This document shows, in pieces, positions 47,635-57,032 of a stretch of DNA of 58,045 bases. The number at the start of each line of letters is the position of its first letter. The stretch's first letter is position 1. Source of the stretch: JOPF133 sp052144935 (GTDB lineage: Bacteria; Acidobacteriota; Terriglobia; Bryobacterales; Bryobacteraceae). The notes below the pieces were generated by a model, which saw nothing but the letters and a program-made list of their open reading frames with translations, did not search any database and was not told where the DNA came from. The stretch is taken from positions 1 to 58,045 of the forward strand of contig JBKQPR010000278.1 in assembly GCA_052144935.1 (NCBI GenBank), written 5' to 3'. The position numbers and the translations under genes were made by a program.

Positions 47635-48591
47635 TCACGGGCCCGGGCGCCAAGTCCGGACGAGCGCGGCCAGAATGCCGCTCAGAGGCATGGGGTTGGC
47701 CGCGAAACCGTGAAACCCGGGGAGCCTGCGCCGCGCCTCGGCGGGGGTGCGTTCCGCGTCGAACCGGGTCTCGATGAAGCGGAGCGTGGACGGGCCGCGC
47801 TCGGGCGCGATCCACGCGGCGGGCCAATCGCCAGGCAGGAGTGGAGCTTGGGTGAAAGTGAGCACGATTTCTCGGAAGCGCGCGCGCAACGCGTCCAGCT
47901 CCTCGGAAAAGCGCAGGCGGCTTCCCTCCAGGTAGCCGATGTGGCTGGCGAAAGCCTCCACCTCGGCGACATCTTCCGCGGAGAGGAAGATGGTGGCGCC
48001 CGCCGGAGGGTGGCCTGGATCCCGGCCCAGCAGTGCGTGGAGGAGTTCGCCGCGCGAGAGAGGATCGAGCCCGCGGAAAGGTTCGTCGAGCACCAGCAGC
48101 TTGGGACGGTAAGCCAGCGAAGAGACCAGGGCGGTTTTCATGCGGGCGGCGCGGGAGAGATCGGCGAGCTTCCGATCGAGGCGCAGTTGAAACTGGCGGA
48201 TCAGGGCGGACTCGATACCGGCATCCCAGGTGGGATAGAAGCCGCTCAGGAAACGGAGATAGTAGCCCACTGTCATCCTGGCGGGCATTTCCGGCGTCTC
48301 GGCGAGGTAGCCGATTTGCGCGAAGTCGCGGGGGGCCAGGCGGCGTGAATCGGCGCCCAGCACTTCCGCGCGGCCGGCGGAGGGCGGGAGGATATTCAAG
48401 AGCACCTTGATACAGGTGGTCTTCCCGGCGGCGCGGGGCCCCACCAGCCCGTAGATGGCGCCCGCGGGCACTTCCAGATCGAGCGGCTCCAGGGCCGTAG
48501 CACGGCGAAATTTCTTGCCGAGACCGTAAGCCCGAATGGCACAGCAGGGTCCGGAACCTGCCGGCGCGCGGGTCAACTCCGGGAGGCCCAT
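47635..48591 (-). CDS. ABC ATPase with degenerate catalytic motifs
   Basis: 318 residues. Fold and order match YtrB-like ABC-2 ATPases, but Walker A is GPRAAGKTT (Gly to Ala), the signature is LSRAARMK rather than LSGGQ-like, and the H-loop reads FLSAEDVAEVE where SSHDxxEVE is usual, so the switch histidine is Glu. Walker B LLVLDEPFRGLD is intact. The C-terminal 100 residues are an extra regulatory-type domain. Hydrolysis may be slow or absent; it could bind nucleotide only. Forms an operon with the permease. Confidence 0.8.
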   Translation of the reverse strand: MGLPELTRAPAGSGPCCAIRAYGLGKKFRRATALEPLDLEVPAGAIYGLVGPRAAGKTTCIKVLLNILPPSAGRAEVLGADSRRLAPRDFAQIGYLAETPEMPARMTVGYYLRFLSGFYPTWDAGIESALIRQFQLRLDRKLADLSRAARMKTALVSSLAYRPKLLVLDEPFRGLDPLSRGELLHALLGRDPGHPPAGATIFLSAEDVAEVEAFASHIGYLEGSRLRFSEELDALRARFREIVLTFTQAPLLPGDWPAAWIAPERGPSTLRFIETRFDAERTPAEARRRLPGFHGFAANPMPLSGILAALVRTWRPGP

Positions 48592-49035
48592 GCGGAGCCG
48601 CCTCCCCGCGCCTGGCAGGAGAGCGGTTCCTCGAGCGAAACGGCGGGGCCGAAGACTACCTGGAAAGGAATCACAGGCGTAGTATTGCTGGCAGGACAGG
48701 GGAAGTCAAGCGATCCGCGCGGAGAGCGCGGAGAGGGCGAGAAGGCACAAGGTACTTAGAGATTCTCCCCTTCTGCGCGGGCCCACCGGCAGCCCGCTGC
48801 GGGCAGCCGCCATACGGATTTCTCCGAGGGCGGCACGCTGGCAGCGCCAAGCCTGCGGAATGGGCGCGCCGCGGCGTCCGCCGCCTCAGTTGTGTGCTGG
48901 GCATGCAGCTTGGGGGTGGAAGTCCCCTGCCCAACCTGATGGAGGGCCGCTTTCGCTTTCGGGCAGCCGCGCGAAACAGGGCTTTGCGTTGCCACTCATC
49001 GGGGTGCGGTACGCTGGAGGTTTGACCGGCGTCTT
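48592..49035. other. 444-base gap, no gene seen
   Basis: Between divergent genes (ABC ATPase and lpxD). No gene, tRNA or confident promoter was seen. A hairpin TTGGGGG-tggaagt-CCCC...CCCAA at 48910-48934 is the only clear structure. GGAGG at 49016-49020 is 15 bases before the lpxD ATG, longer than usual for a ribosome site. Confidence 0.5.
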
Positions 49036-50079
49036 ATGAAACTCCGCGAAATTGCCGCAGCGCTGGGTTGCCGGCTGGAAGGCGACGGGGAACACGAGAT
49101 CGACGGGGTGGCCGGAATGGAGCACGCCCTCCCCGGACAACTCACCTTTCTGGCCAATCCCAAGTATGCGCCCAAAGTGAAGCTCACGCGAGCCAGCGCG
49201 ATCCTGGTCTCGGAGCCGCTGGCGGGACTGCCGATTGCCTGCCTGATCTCGGAGAATCCGTACCTGGATTTTGCGCGCGCGCTGGCCCTGTTCTATCAAC
49301 CGCCCCAGCCGGCCGCGGGGGTGCATCCGCTGGCGTATGTGACGCCCGGCGCGGTGGTGGGAGAGAACTGCTCGATCGGGCCGTTCGCGGTGGTCGGGCC
49401 GCGCGCGCGGTTGGGACGGAACGCGGTGCTGCATCCGCACGTAGTGATCTACGAAGGCGTCGAGATCGGCGACGATTTCCTGGCCCACTCGCACGCCGCG
49501 GTGCGCGAGTTTTGCCGCATTGGGAACCGTGTGATCCTGCAAAATGGCGTGGTGGTGGGTGGCGATGGATTCGGCTTCGCCAAGCGGGCCGACGGGACGC
49601 ATTTCAAAATTGTGCAATCGGGCGTGACGGTGATTGAAGACGATGTGGAGATTCAAAGCCTGACCTCGGTGGACCGCGCCACGGTGGGGGAAAGCCGGGT
49701 GCGCCGCGGCGCCAAGATCGACAGCCTGGTGCAGGTGGGGCACGCCTCGGTGGTGGGCGAAGACAACATTATTTGCGCCCAGACGGGCCTGGCGGGGAGC
49801 ACGGTTCTGGAACGTGACGTGCTGCTGGCCGGGCAGGTGGGGTCCTCGGGGCACCTGACGGTACATGAAGGAGCGATCGTTTACGCGCAGAGCGGAATTG
49901 GCGGAGATGTAGCGGCGCACACGCGGATTTCCGGGTCGCCCGCCTTCGCCGCTAACGACTGGCTGCGGGCGGTGACGGCGTTTCCCAAGCTGCCGGAGTT
50001 GTTGAAGAACCTGCGGGAATTGAAGAAAAGGGTCGATAAGTTGGAGAGGAATGGCAGAGACACCACCAGCACCGCATAG
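49036..50079 (+). CDS. lpxD: UDP-3-O-acylglucosamine N-acyltransferase
   Basis: 347 residues, of usual length. N-terminal uridine-binding domain (1-100, MKLREIAAALGCRLEGDGE, GVAGMEHALPGQLTFLANPK), then a left-handed parallel beta helix of hexapeptide repeats (VIYEGVEIGDDFLAHSHAAV, NGVVVGGDGFGFAK) and a C-terminal helix. The conserved catalytic histidine is in VQVGHASVVGEDN. It adds the second acyl chain in lipid A synthesis, so the cell has a lipopolysaccharide-type outer membrane. The 3' end overlaps the next gene by 29 bases. Confidence 0.95.
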   Translation: MKLREIAAALGCRLEGDGEHEIDGVAGMEHALPGQLTFLANPKYAPKVKLTRASAILVSEPLAGLPIACLISENPYLDFARALALFYQPPQPAAGVHPLAYVTPGAVVGENCSIGPFAVVGPRARLGRNAVLHPHVVIYEGVEIGDDFLAHSHAAVREFCRIGNRVILQNGVVVGGDGFGFAKRADGTHFKIVQSGVTVIEDDVEIQSLTSVDRATVGESRVRRGAKIDSLVQVGHASVVGEDNIICAQTGLAGSTVLERDVLLAGQVGSSGHLTVHEGAIVYAQSGIGGDVAAHTRISGSPAFAANDWLRAVTAFPKLPELLKNLRELKKRVDKLERNGRDTTSTA

Positions 50080-50857
50080 CGACCGCCGGCCGGCGGCCTA
50101 TCTGAATCAAGCGTTTCTGAACAGTCCGGACGCGCGGGCGTTGCGCATTCTGGCCGAGTTTCTGGAGCCGCTGGCGCACTTCCGGCGCGAGAAAATCCGC
50201 GATACGGTGGTGTTTTTCGGCTCGGCGCGGCTACGCGAGGAAGGGCCGCTCGCCGAATATTATAACGACGCGCGCACGCTGGCGCGGCTGCTCACGGAGT
50301 GGTCGGACCAATTCGTGAACGGCACGTACCGGTTTGTGGTGTGCTCGGGAGGGGGACCGGGAATCATGGAGGCGGCCAACCGCGGGGCCCACGACGCGGG
50401 CGGCAAGACCATCGGGCTGAACATCGGGTTGCCGTTCGAGCAGTTTCCGAACCCTTATATCACGCCCGAGCTGAGCTTCGAATTCCACTACTTCTTCATG
50501 CGCAAGTTCTGGTTTGCGTATCTGTCGAAAGCCCTGGTGGTGTTTCCGGGAGGTTTCGGAACGCTGGACGAGATGATGGAACTGCTGACGCTGACGCAGA
50601 CCCAGAAGCTGGCCAAGAAGATCACGATTCTACTGTACGGTTCGAAGTACTGGAAGGAGATTATCAATTTCGACGCGCTGGTGCGGTACGGAATGATCTC
50701 GGCCGATGATTTGAACCTATTCCAGTATGTGGACGATCCGCAGAGCGCCTTCGAACTGTTGAAGACGGGGCTGACGGCGTACGCCGTGCAGCCGGAAACG
50801 ACGGAGATGCCGGCGATTGCCCGATCGCGGAACCCGCTCAAGCCGGCCGGCACGTAA
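50051..50857 (+). CDS. LOG family protein (TIGR00730, nucleoside-monophosphate phosphoribohydrolase type)
   Basis: 268 residues. Rossmann-like fold with VVFFGSARL, the nucleotide motif CSGGGPGIMEAANRGAHDAG and the family signature PGGFGTLDEMMELLTLTQ. LOG proteins hydrolyse nucleoside 5'-monophosphates such as cytokinin ribotides; long bacterial members often act as AMP or IMP hydrolases. It starts inside lpxD (29-base overlap), which suggests co-expression with lipid A synthesis, an uncommon pairing. Confidence 0.9.
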   Translation: MAETPPAPHSDRRPAAYLNQAFLNSPDARALRILAEFLEPLAHFRREKIRDTVVFFGSARLREEGPLAEYYNDARTLARLLTEWSDQFVNGTYRFVVCSGGGPGIMEAANRGAHDAGGKTIGLNIGLPFEQFPNPYITPELSFEFHYFFMRKFWFAYLSKALVVFPGGFGTLDEMMELLTLTQTQKLAKKITILLYGSKYWKEIINFDALVRYGMISADDLNLFQYVDDPQSAFELLKTGLTAYAVQPETTEMPAIARSRNPLKPAGT

Positions 50858-50888
50858 TGGGCGGACGCTCGCAAACTTCCCTGCACGG

Positions 50889-52091
50889 CTAAGCCGGCGA
50901 AGAGAAGCCCACCACCGCCGCGCTGACGGGGCCTTCGCCGACCGGGATAAGCGTGAACAGCGGCGTGGGTTTGTAACGGCGGGCCGGCGAGGGGTCGGTT
51001 ATCGCATAGATACGGATCACCGCGAGATCGCCGGATTTGCCGTTGAGCACCAGGGCGTATTGCTGGTCCGGAGTGATCAGGATGTCGCACGGCTGCTGTC
51101 CCACCTGCACGACGGCGACCAGTTTCTTGCCCAGGTTGTCGAAATCGAGGACGGTGACGCTATCGGTTTCGGGATTGGCCACCATCAGGAGGGCGGGGTC
51201 CTCAGTGGTTTGCATGGCGCCGGGAGCGCGCCCGGCCAGCATGGTTTCAGCGACTTCGGTGCGGAACGGGTAAACGATGGCCACCGCGTCCACGCCGTCT
51301 CCGCTGACGAAAAGCTGTCCCCGATCGTGGTTGAAACAGAAGTGGCGCGGCGACATGGGAAGGGGCAGGCGGACCACCGGCTTGAGGGAGGGAACATCGA
51401 AGATACTGAGGCTGCGGCCGGCCGCGCTGCCGGCGATCAACTGGCGGCCATCGGAGCGGAAGCGGAGGAGCGAAGGCTCGACCCCGGCGCCGGCCGCGCT
51501 TTGGATGGCGCCGGCGGCCAGGGAAACCAGGACCAGCGCGCGATCCTTGCGGCTGGCTACCGCGGCAAGCGTGGGTTGGGGTGCGGCTTGGGGTGCCCCC
51601 GGGGGTGCCCCCGGGGGTGCCCCCGGGGCCCGGCTGAGATCGAAGGCATCGGGTGAGGAAGGCAGGCGGATCGGCCGGCGGGGCTGGAACGAGGAGAAGG
51701 GCAATTCGACCAGCGAGGCGGGGTCGCGATAGAGCACCCAGAGCGAATCGCCGGCCGGGGAGACCTGCATATCGACGGCCACATTGCCGGCGCGGGCGCG
51801 CCGGCTGACGGCCAGCGAGACGGCGTCGATTTCGTAGACCGTGCCGGTTTCGGGCGTCAGCACGTAGACCTTTGCCCCGGTGGGGTGAGGGAGCACGAGG
51901 GAGGGCGCGGCATCCAGGGGAATCTGGCGGCGTACCCGGAAGCGGGTGAGATCGACGACCGCGACCGAGCGGCTGTCGCGATTGGCGACGAAACCGTACC
52001 CGCGGTAGCCGGTGGCCTTGCGGCGTCCGCAGGCGGCCGCAGCGGCGGCGCCGGCGAGGAGCGCGCGGCGGGAGATGGAGGAAGCGGTCAC
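50889..52091 (-). CDS. Tat-exported lipoprotein-like beta-propeller (YncE type)
   Basis: 400 residues from the GTG at 52091, which gives a twin-arginine signal SRRALLAG followed by a lipobox-like AAAAAAC. The body is a seven-bladed YVTN/YncE-like propeller (GYGFVANRDSRSVAVVDLTR, VLTPETGTVYEIDAVSLAV, LMVANPETDSVTVLDFDNLG). A GAPPGAPPGAPQ stretch is encoded by the GC-rich 12-bp repeats at 51589-51624. The function is unknown; the longer open frame to 52193 has no ribosome site. Confidence 0.82.
   Translation of the reverse strand: MTASSISRRALLAGAAAAAACGRRKATGYRGYGFVANRDSRSVAVVDLTRFRVRRQIPLDAAPSLVLPHPTGAKVYVLTPETGTVYEIDAVSLAVSRRARAGNVAVDMQVSPAGDSLWVLYRDPASLVELPFSSFQPRRPIRLPSSPDAFDLSRAPGAPPGAPPGAPQAAPQPTLAAVASRKDRALVLVSLAAGAIQSAAGAGVEPSLLRFRSDGRQLIAGSAAGRSLSIFDVPSLKPVVRLPLPMSPRHFCFNHDRGQLFVSGDGVDAVAIVYPFRTEVAETMLAGRAPGAMQTTEDPALLMVANPETDSVTVLDFDNLGKKLVAVVQVGQQPCDILITPDQQYALVLNGKSGDLAVIRIYAITDPSPARRYKPTPLFTLIPVGEGPVSAAVVGFSSPA
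51589..51624. repeat. Three 12-bp units GGGGGTGCCCCC inside a CDS
   Basis: Units at 51589-51600 (first base(s) different), 51601-51612 and 51613-51624, followed by GGGGCCC. Each is itself a near palindrome. In the propeller gene they encode a short Gly-Ala-Pro-Pro run. Same family as 18529-18564. Confidence 0.8.
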
Positions 52092-52210
52092 TGTTTCTAT
52101 TGTATGTCGAGGTCCGAAATGGGCGGGAGCGGGGGCGTAGGCGGCGTGATATCCTGTGGGGAGACTTAGGCGTTTTCGATTCCGAAGCCTCAAGCTAGTT
52201 TTTCAGAACC

Positions 52211-52300
52211 GGAGAGATGGCCGAGTGGTTGAAGGCGCACGCTTGGAAAGCGTGTATAGGGGAAACTCTATCGAGGGTTCGAATCCCTCTCTCTCCGCCA
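52211..52300 (+). tRNA. tRNA-Ser (anticodon GGA)
   Basis: A complete class II tRNA of 90 bases with encoded CCA. Acceptor arm GGAGAGA/TCTCTCC (52211-52217 with 52290-52296), anticodon loop TTGGAAA with GGA at 52245-52247, a long variable arm (about 52254-52271), T loop TTCGAAT, discriminator G at 52297. Confidence 0.97.
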
Positions 52301-52420
52301 GCAACTTATGCATAATCAATGAGTCGGCAGGGTACTTGATCAATGATATCTCGGTGTGGACTTTCGAAAGCACCGCCGGGGCGGGAAGATCGAAACGAGT
52401 TGACGATTCCCGGATTCCGC

Positions 52421-53890
52421 CTATTTGCCGGCCGCCGCAGCGACGTTTTGCGTGCTCTTCGGATCGCCCAGCGCGGCTGATCGAAGAACATTGCCAGAGG
52501 GTAAGGTCGAGGCGTCCCAACCCCCGCCGAGGGCCTTGACGAGATCCACTGCCGCGCTCATGCGCCGCTGCAGGATGGTGATGGCGGTCTGCTCGTCGCC
52601 CAATGCGATGATCTGGGTCGTAATGACGTTCAGATAGGAATCCGTTCCCGCCCTATACCGGTCTATCTCGAGACTCAGCGCCTGCTGGGCGGCTACCACG
52701 GCTTCCTGCTCCTGCACCGCTTCTTCTGCAAGGTAGCGCAAACTCGCCAGATCGTCCTCCACTTCCTGAAAGGCGGAGAGAACCGTCTGCCGGTAAGCGG
52801 CCACAGTTGCGTCGTAGGCGGCTTGGGCGTTCTCCACCGCGGCTCCCCGGCGGCCAAAATCGAACAGTGTCTGAGAGAGCGAGGGGCCCGCGGACCAACT
52901 GCGGCTCGCGGCGGTAAACAGATTCTGCAGATTTGTTGAAAGAAGGCCGGGGCTGGCGGAAAGAGTCAACGTGGGATAGTAAGCGGCCTCGGCAATACCA
53001 ATGCTCGCGTTGGCGGCGGCCACCTGGCGCTCATTCGCCGCGATGTCGGGACGCCGCTCGAGAAGCTGTGAGGGAACACCCATCGGAATGGGCGGAGGCG
53101 GGGCGCCGATCTTGCTGGCGCCAATCTCAAGGGAGGCTGGCGGCTGACCGGTCAGCATGGCTATGGCGTGCTCGTCCTGCGCTCGCGCGATATGGATATC
53201 CGTGCTCTGGGCCTTGGCGCCCGCAAGCTGGGTTTGCGCCAGGGTAATATCGGACTTCGATGCAACTCCGCCGTTGTAGCGGTTGATGGTGAGCTGCAGG
53301 TTCTTCTCGTAGGTTTCGATCGTATCGCTTAGAATCTTTAGCTGCATGTCCTGCGCCGAAAGCAAAAAGTAATCGGTCGCCAGCAGCGCCTGCTGGCTGA
53401 GACGGACATTCTCGAGATCGGCCGCGCTCACCTGCGCGTTGCTCACCGCATTCTCTACCGACAAACGAACCCGGCCCCACAGATCCGGCTCCCAAGTCGC
53501 GACCGCGGGCAACGAAAAGCTCTGGCTGGATTTCTTTTCCTCGTAGCTTTGTGTGATCGCCGGGTTCGATCCGATAGAGGGATAGTAGTTTGCGTGATTG
53601 GCTAAAACCGTTGCCCGCGCCTGCCGGAACTGTGCTTCCGCCTGCTTTACGTTCTGGTTATTGATGTTGACCAACTCTTCCAGGCGGTTCAGTTCCGGAT
53701 CGCCAAAAATCTCCCACCACTTGCCCTTGAGCAGGCCATCGCTGGGAGTCGCCATCTTCCACTGGTCGTTGCCGGCCATCTCTTTGAGGGCCACCGGCGT
53801 CTGGGCCACGGGCCGCTGGTAGCGCGGGCCGATCGTACACCCTGAGCATAGGAGAGAGGCAAGAACTGGGATTTTCCAAAGTCGCTTCAT
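52421..53890 (-). CDS. Outer-membrane efflux factor (NodT/OprM family lipoprotein)
   Basis: 489 residues. Lipoprotein signal with lipobox LCSGC (about 15-19), then IGPRYQRP, the NodT/OprM mature start, and two repeats of the outer-membrane efflux domain (WWEIFGDPELNRLEELV, RRPDIAANERQVAAANASIG, WSAGPSLSQTLFDFGRRGA). It forms the trimeric exit duct of the RND system encoded just upstream. The ATG shares one base with the RND stop (TGATG), indicating coupled translation. Confidence 0.95.
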   Translation of the reverse strand: MKRLWKIPVLASLLCSGCTIGPRYQRPVAQTPVALKEMAGNDQWKMATPSDGLLKGKWWEIFGDPELNRLEELVNINNQNVKQAEAQFRQARATVLANHANYYPSIGSNPAITQSYEEKKSSQSFSLPAVATWEPDLWGRVRLSVENAVSNAQVSAADLENVRLSQQALLATDYFLLSAQDMQLKILSDTIETYEKNLQLTINRYNGGVASKSDITLAQTQLAGAKAQSTDIHIARAQDEHAIAMLTGQPPASLEIGASKIGAPPPPIPMGVPSQLLERRPDIAANERQVAAANASIGIAEAAYYPTLTLSASPGLLSTNLQNLFTAASRSWSAGPSLSQTLFDFGRRGAAVENAQAAYDATVAAYRQTVLSAFQEVEDDLASLRYLAEEAVQEQEAVVAAQQALSLEIDRYRAGTDSYLNVITTQIIALGDEQTAITILQRRMSAAVDLVKALGGGWDASTLPSGNVLRSAALGDPKSTQNVAAAAGK

Positions 53891-56800
53891 CAATCACCGC
53901 TCTCCGCGACGCCGCCGGGAATCAGAAAGCCGGGACGGTGCCGGTAACCCGGCTGACGCCGGCCGAAATACTTGCGAAGCCGATCAAAATAAAGATAAAT
54001 CACGGGCGTCGTGAACAAAGTCAACATCTGGCTGACCAAGAGGCCGCCTACGATCGAAATTCCGAGAGGCTTCCGCAACTCCGCTCCGGCGCCCCAGCCG
54101 AGCGCCATTGGCATGCCACCCAGCAGCGCGCACATAGTCGTCATCATGATGGGCCGGAACCTCAGCAGACAGGCCTGGTAGATGGCATCCCGCGAATTCA
54201 TCCCTTCGTTCCGTTCGGCCGCCAGCGCGAAATCGATCATCATGATGGCGTTCTTCTTCACGATGCCAATCAGCAGGATAATTCCGATCATGCCCATGAG
54301 GTCCAGATTGCTCTTGAACAGGACCATGGCCACCAGCGCTCCCACGCCGGCCGACGGCAGCGTCGAGATGATGGTCAGAGGGTGGATCAGGCTCTCGTAC
54401 AGCATTCCCAGCACGATATAGACGGCGATCAGCGCCGTCCCGATCAGGATGGGCTGATTCTGAAGCGCTTCCTGATACACCCGCGCGGTGCCGGCGAACT
54501 TGCCCGTGATGTTGGCAGGCAGGCCCATCTCCACTTCCGCCTGGTTGATCGCGGCCGTGGCGTCGCTCAGCGCGACATTTTCCGCGAGGTTGAACGAAAT
54601 CGTGGTGGCCGGGAACTGTCCCTGGTGCGGCAGCGAAATGGGCGTGAGCCCTTGTGTGAAGTGCGTGAAGGTCGACAAAGGAACGTCAGTGCCTCTGGGC
54701 GTCTGTACGTAGATCGTATTCAGGAAGTCCGGGCTTTCCCACCATTGCTGCTGCAGGGCCAGAACCACGTGGTACTGATTAATCGACTTGTACATTACCG
54801 AGACCTGGCGCTGGCCAAAAGCGTCATACAGCGCGGAGTCCACGGCTTGCGCCGTGAGACCGAGGCGCGATGCGGTATCGCGGTCGATGACCACATTGGA
54901 CGACAAGCCGGAATTCTGCTGGTCGGAGCTGACGTCGGCAATCTCCGGAAGCGCCGAGAGCTTGTCCAGAAGCTTCGGCCCCCATTCCGCCAGCGAGTCG
55001 AAACTGGGCCCTTGCAGCGTGTACTGGTATTGCGCGTTGCTCTGCCGGCCGCCGATGCGCACGTCCTGGGAGTTCTGCAGGAACATGGTAGCCCCGGGTA
55101 CGCCCGAAGTCTGGCGGCGCAGGCGGGCGATCACCTGGTCCGAGGTGGACTTGCGAACGCCCACCGGTTTAAGCTGCACGTTGATCATCGCCGAGTTGGC
55201 GCCGCCGAATCCGCCCCCGCTGGAGCCCACCACCATAGTGACGGTTTCGACATCCGGGTCCATCCGGACCTTCTCCTCGAACCACTTCGCCTTCTCCAGC
55301 AGCGACAGGTAGGAGATGTGCTGCTCGCCCTGGACGGCGCCCTGCAGACGCCCGGTATCCTGCTGCGGGAAAAACCCCTTCGGGATCTTGTCGTATAGGT
55401 AGACGTTAATGCCCAGCGTAAGCAACAGGGTGACCAGGATGGTCCCAGGATGATCCAGCACGACGTTGAGCGCCGACCCATAAGTGGAGATGATCCACTT
55501 ATAGAATTTTTCGCTCTGGTTATAGATCAATCCGTGGCCGCGGTCTTCCTTGAGGAGCCACGCGCACATCATGGGGACCACCGTCAGGGAGACCACCATG
55601 GAGATGGCAATGGACACCGAAAGAACCACCGCGAATTCCCGGAACAGGCGCCCCACCACGCCGCTCATCATCAGGATGGGAATGAAGACGGCAATCAGCG
55701 AGATGCTCATCGACAGGACCGTGAAACCAATTTCTTCCGCGCCTTTCAGGGCAGCCTGCATCGGTTTCATGCCATGTTCGAGGTGGCGCGTAATGTTTTC
55801 GATCACCACAATCGCATCGTCGACCACGAATCCCGTCGCAATGGTCAGCGCCATCAGCGAAAGATTGTCCAGGGTGTACCCGATCAGATACATCGCGCCG
55901 AACGTGGCGATGATGGATACCGGCACCGATACGCTCGGAATAAACGTCGACCAGGCACTGCGGAGGAAAACGAACACCACCAAGACCACCAGCCCAATGG
56001 AGACGATGACGTTGCGCTGCGCATCCCTCAGGGAATCGTGGGTGGTGATGGTGCGGTCGCTGGCGATCTTGAAACGGACGGTTGGCGGAAGCTGGGCCTG
56101 AAACTGCGGCATCAAGGCTTTAATCCGTGCGACCGTGTCGATGATATTGGCATTCGGCTGGCGGCTGATCTGGATCTGAACCATCGGATTGCCGTTTACC
56201 ATGCCGAAGTTCCGGACATCTTCATTGGCATCGATGACGCGGCCGAGGTCCGACAGGCGGACGGGCGCGCCGTTCCGATAGACCACCACGAGATCCTTGT
56301 ACTCTTTCGCCAGGAAAAGCTGGTCGCTGGCATAAATCGGGATCTCCTGCTCGGAGTTCGCGAGCGAGCCTTTCGGTTTATTCGCATTGGCGCTTTGCAG
56401 GAACGTGCCGATCTGATCGAGACCCACGTTGTAGCGCGAGAGCGGCTGCGGATTCACTTCGACGCGCACCGCGGGAAGCGAGCTTCCCCCCACCTGAACC
56501 TGGCCGACGCCACTGACTTGCGCCAGTTTCTGCGCAAACACCGAGGAGGCGATGTCGTACAACTGCGGCCTCGGCACTACATCCGACTCCAGTGTCATCA
56601 GCAGAATCGGCTGGTCGGCCGGATTGATTTTCCGGTATCTGGGGAGGGAGGGAAGATTCGCGGGGAGGAACCCCGCCGCGGAGTTAATGGCCGCCTGGAC
56701 TTCGCGCGCCGCCCCGTTGATGTCGCGGCTCAGATCGAATTGCAGTGTCACGTTGGCGCTTCCAACCGAGCTTCTGGAGGTCATTTCCGTGACACCCGCG

Positions 56801-57021
56801 ATGCGCGTGAACTGCTTCTCGAGGGGAGTTGCCACAGACGCCGCCATGACATCGGGACTCGCTCCCGGCAGGCTGGCGCTGACCATGATGGTCGGGAAGT
56901 CGACCTCCGGCAGTGCCGAGACCGGCAATAGCGTATAGCCGATCCCACCGGCCAGCGTCACCGCCGCCAGCAGCAGCGTCGTGGCAACCGGTCTCTCAAT
57001 GAATGGCGTGGAAATGCTCAT
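53890..57021 (-). CDS. RND efflux pump inner-membrane permease (MdtC-like)
   Basis: 1,043 residues, full length, with the usual 12-helix AcrB/MdtC layout: N-terminal MSISTPFIERPVATTLLLAA, the proton-relay Asp-Asp in GFVVDDAIVVIENITRHLE, the periplasmic FFPQQDTGRLQGAVQGEQH segment and C-terminal repeat (KKNAIMMIDFALAAERNEG, LRFRPIMMTTMCALLGGMP). It expels hydrophobic compounds using the proton gradient. It follows another RND gene by 11 bases, the MdtB-MdtC arrangement for a heteromeric pump. Confidence 0.95.
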   Translation of the reverse strand: MSISTPFIERPVATTLLLAAVTLAGGIGYTLLPVSALPEVDFPTIMVSASLPGASPDVMAASVATPLEKQFTRIAGVTEMTSRSSVGSANVTLQFDLSRDINGAAREVQAAINSAAGFLPANLPSLPRYRKINPADQPILLMTLESDVVPRPQLYDIASSVFAQKLAQVSGVGQVQVGGSSLPAVRVEVNPQPLSRYNVGLDQIGTFLQSANANKPKGSLANSEQEIPIYASDQLFLAKEYKDLVVVYRNGAPVRLSDLGRVIDANEDVRNFGMVNGNPMVQIQISRQPNANIIDTVARIKALMPQFQAQLPPTVRFKIASDRTITTHDSLRDAQRNVIVSIGLVVLVVFVFLRSAWSTFIPSVSVPVSIIATFGAMYLIGYTLDNLSLMALTIATGFVVDDAIVVIENITRHLEHGMKPMQAALKGAEEIGFTVLSMSISLIAVFIPILMMSGVVGRLFREFAVVLSVSIAISMVVSLTVVPMMCAWLLKEDRGHGLIYNQSEKFYKWIISTYGSALNVVLDHPGTILVTLLLTLGINVYLYDKIPKGFFPQQDTGRLQGAVQGEQHISYLSLLEKAKWFEEKVRMDPDVETVTMVVGSSGGGFGGANSAMINVQLKPVGVRKSTSDQVIARLRRQTSGVPGATMFLQNSQDVRIGGRQSNAQYQYTLQGPSFDSLAEWGPKLLDKLSALPEIADVSSDQQNSGLSSNVVIDRDTASRLGLTAQAVDSALYDAFGQRQVSVMYKSINQYHVVLALQQQWWESPDFLNTIYVQTPRGTDVPLSTFTHFTQGLTPISLPHQGQFPATTISFNLAENVALSDATAAINQAEVEMGLPANITGKFAGTARVYQEALQNQPILIGTALIAVYIVLGMLYESLIHPLTIISTLPSAGVGALVAMVLFKSNLDLMGMIGIILLIGIVKKNAIMMIDFALAAERNEGMNSRDAIYQACLLRFRPIMMTTMCALLGGMPMALGWGAGAELRKPLGISIVGGLLVSQMLTLFTTPVIYLYFDRLRKYFGRRQPGYRHRPGFLIPGGVAESGD

Positions 57022-57032
57022 ATGTGCCAGTC

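Noticed and set aside
48905..48940. GGTGGAAGTCCCC-like segment resembling part of a group II intron
   Set aside because: Only a short match; no reverse transcriptase, domain V hairpin or intron boundary is found nearby.
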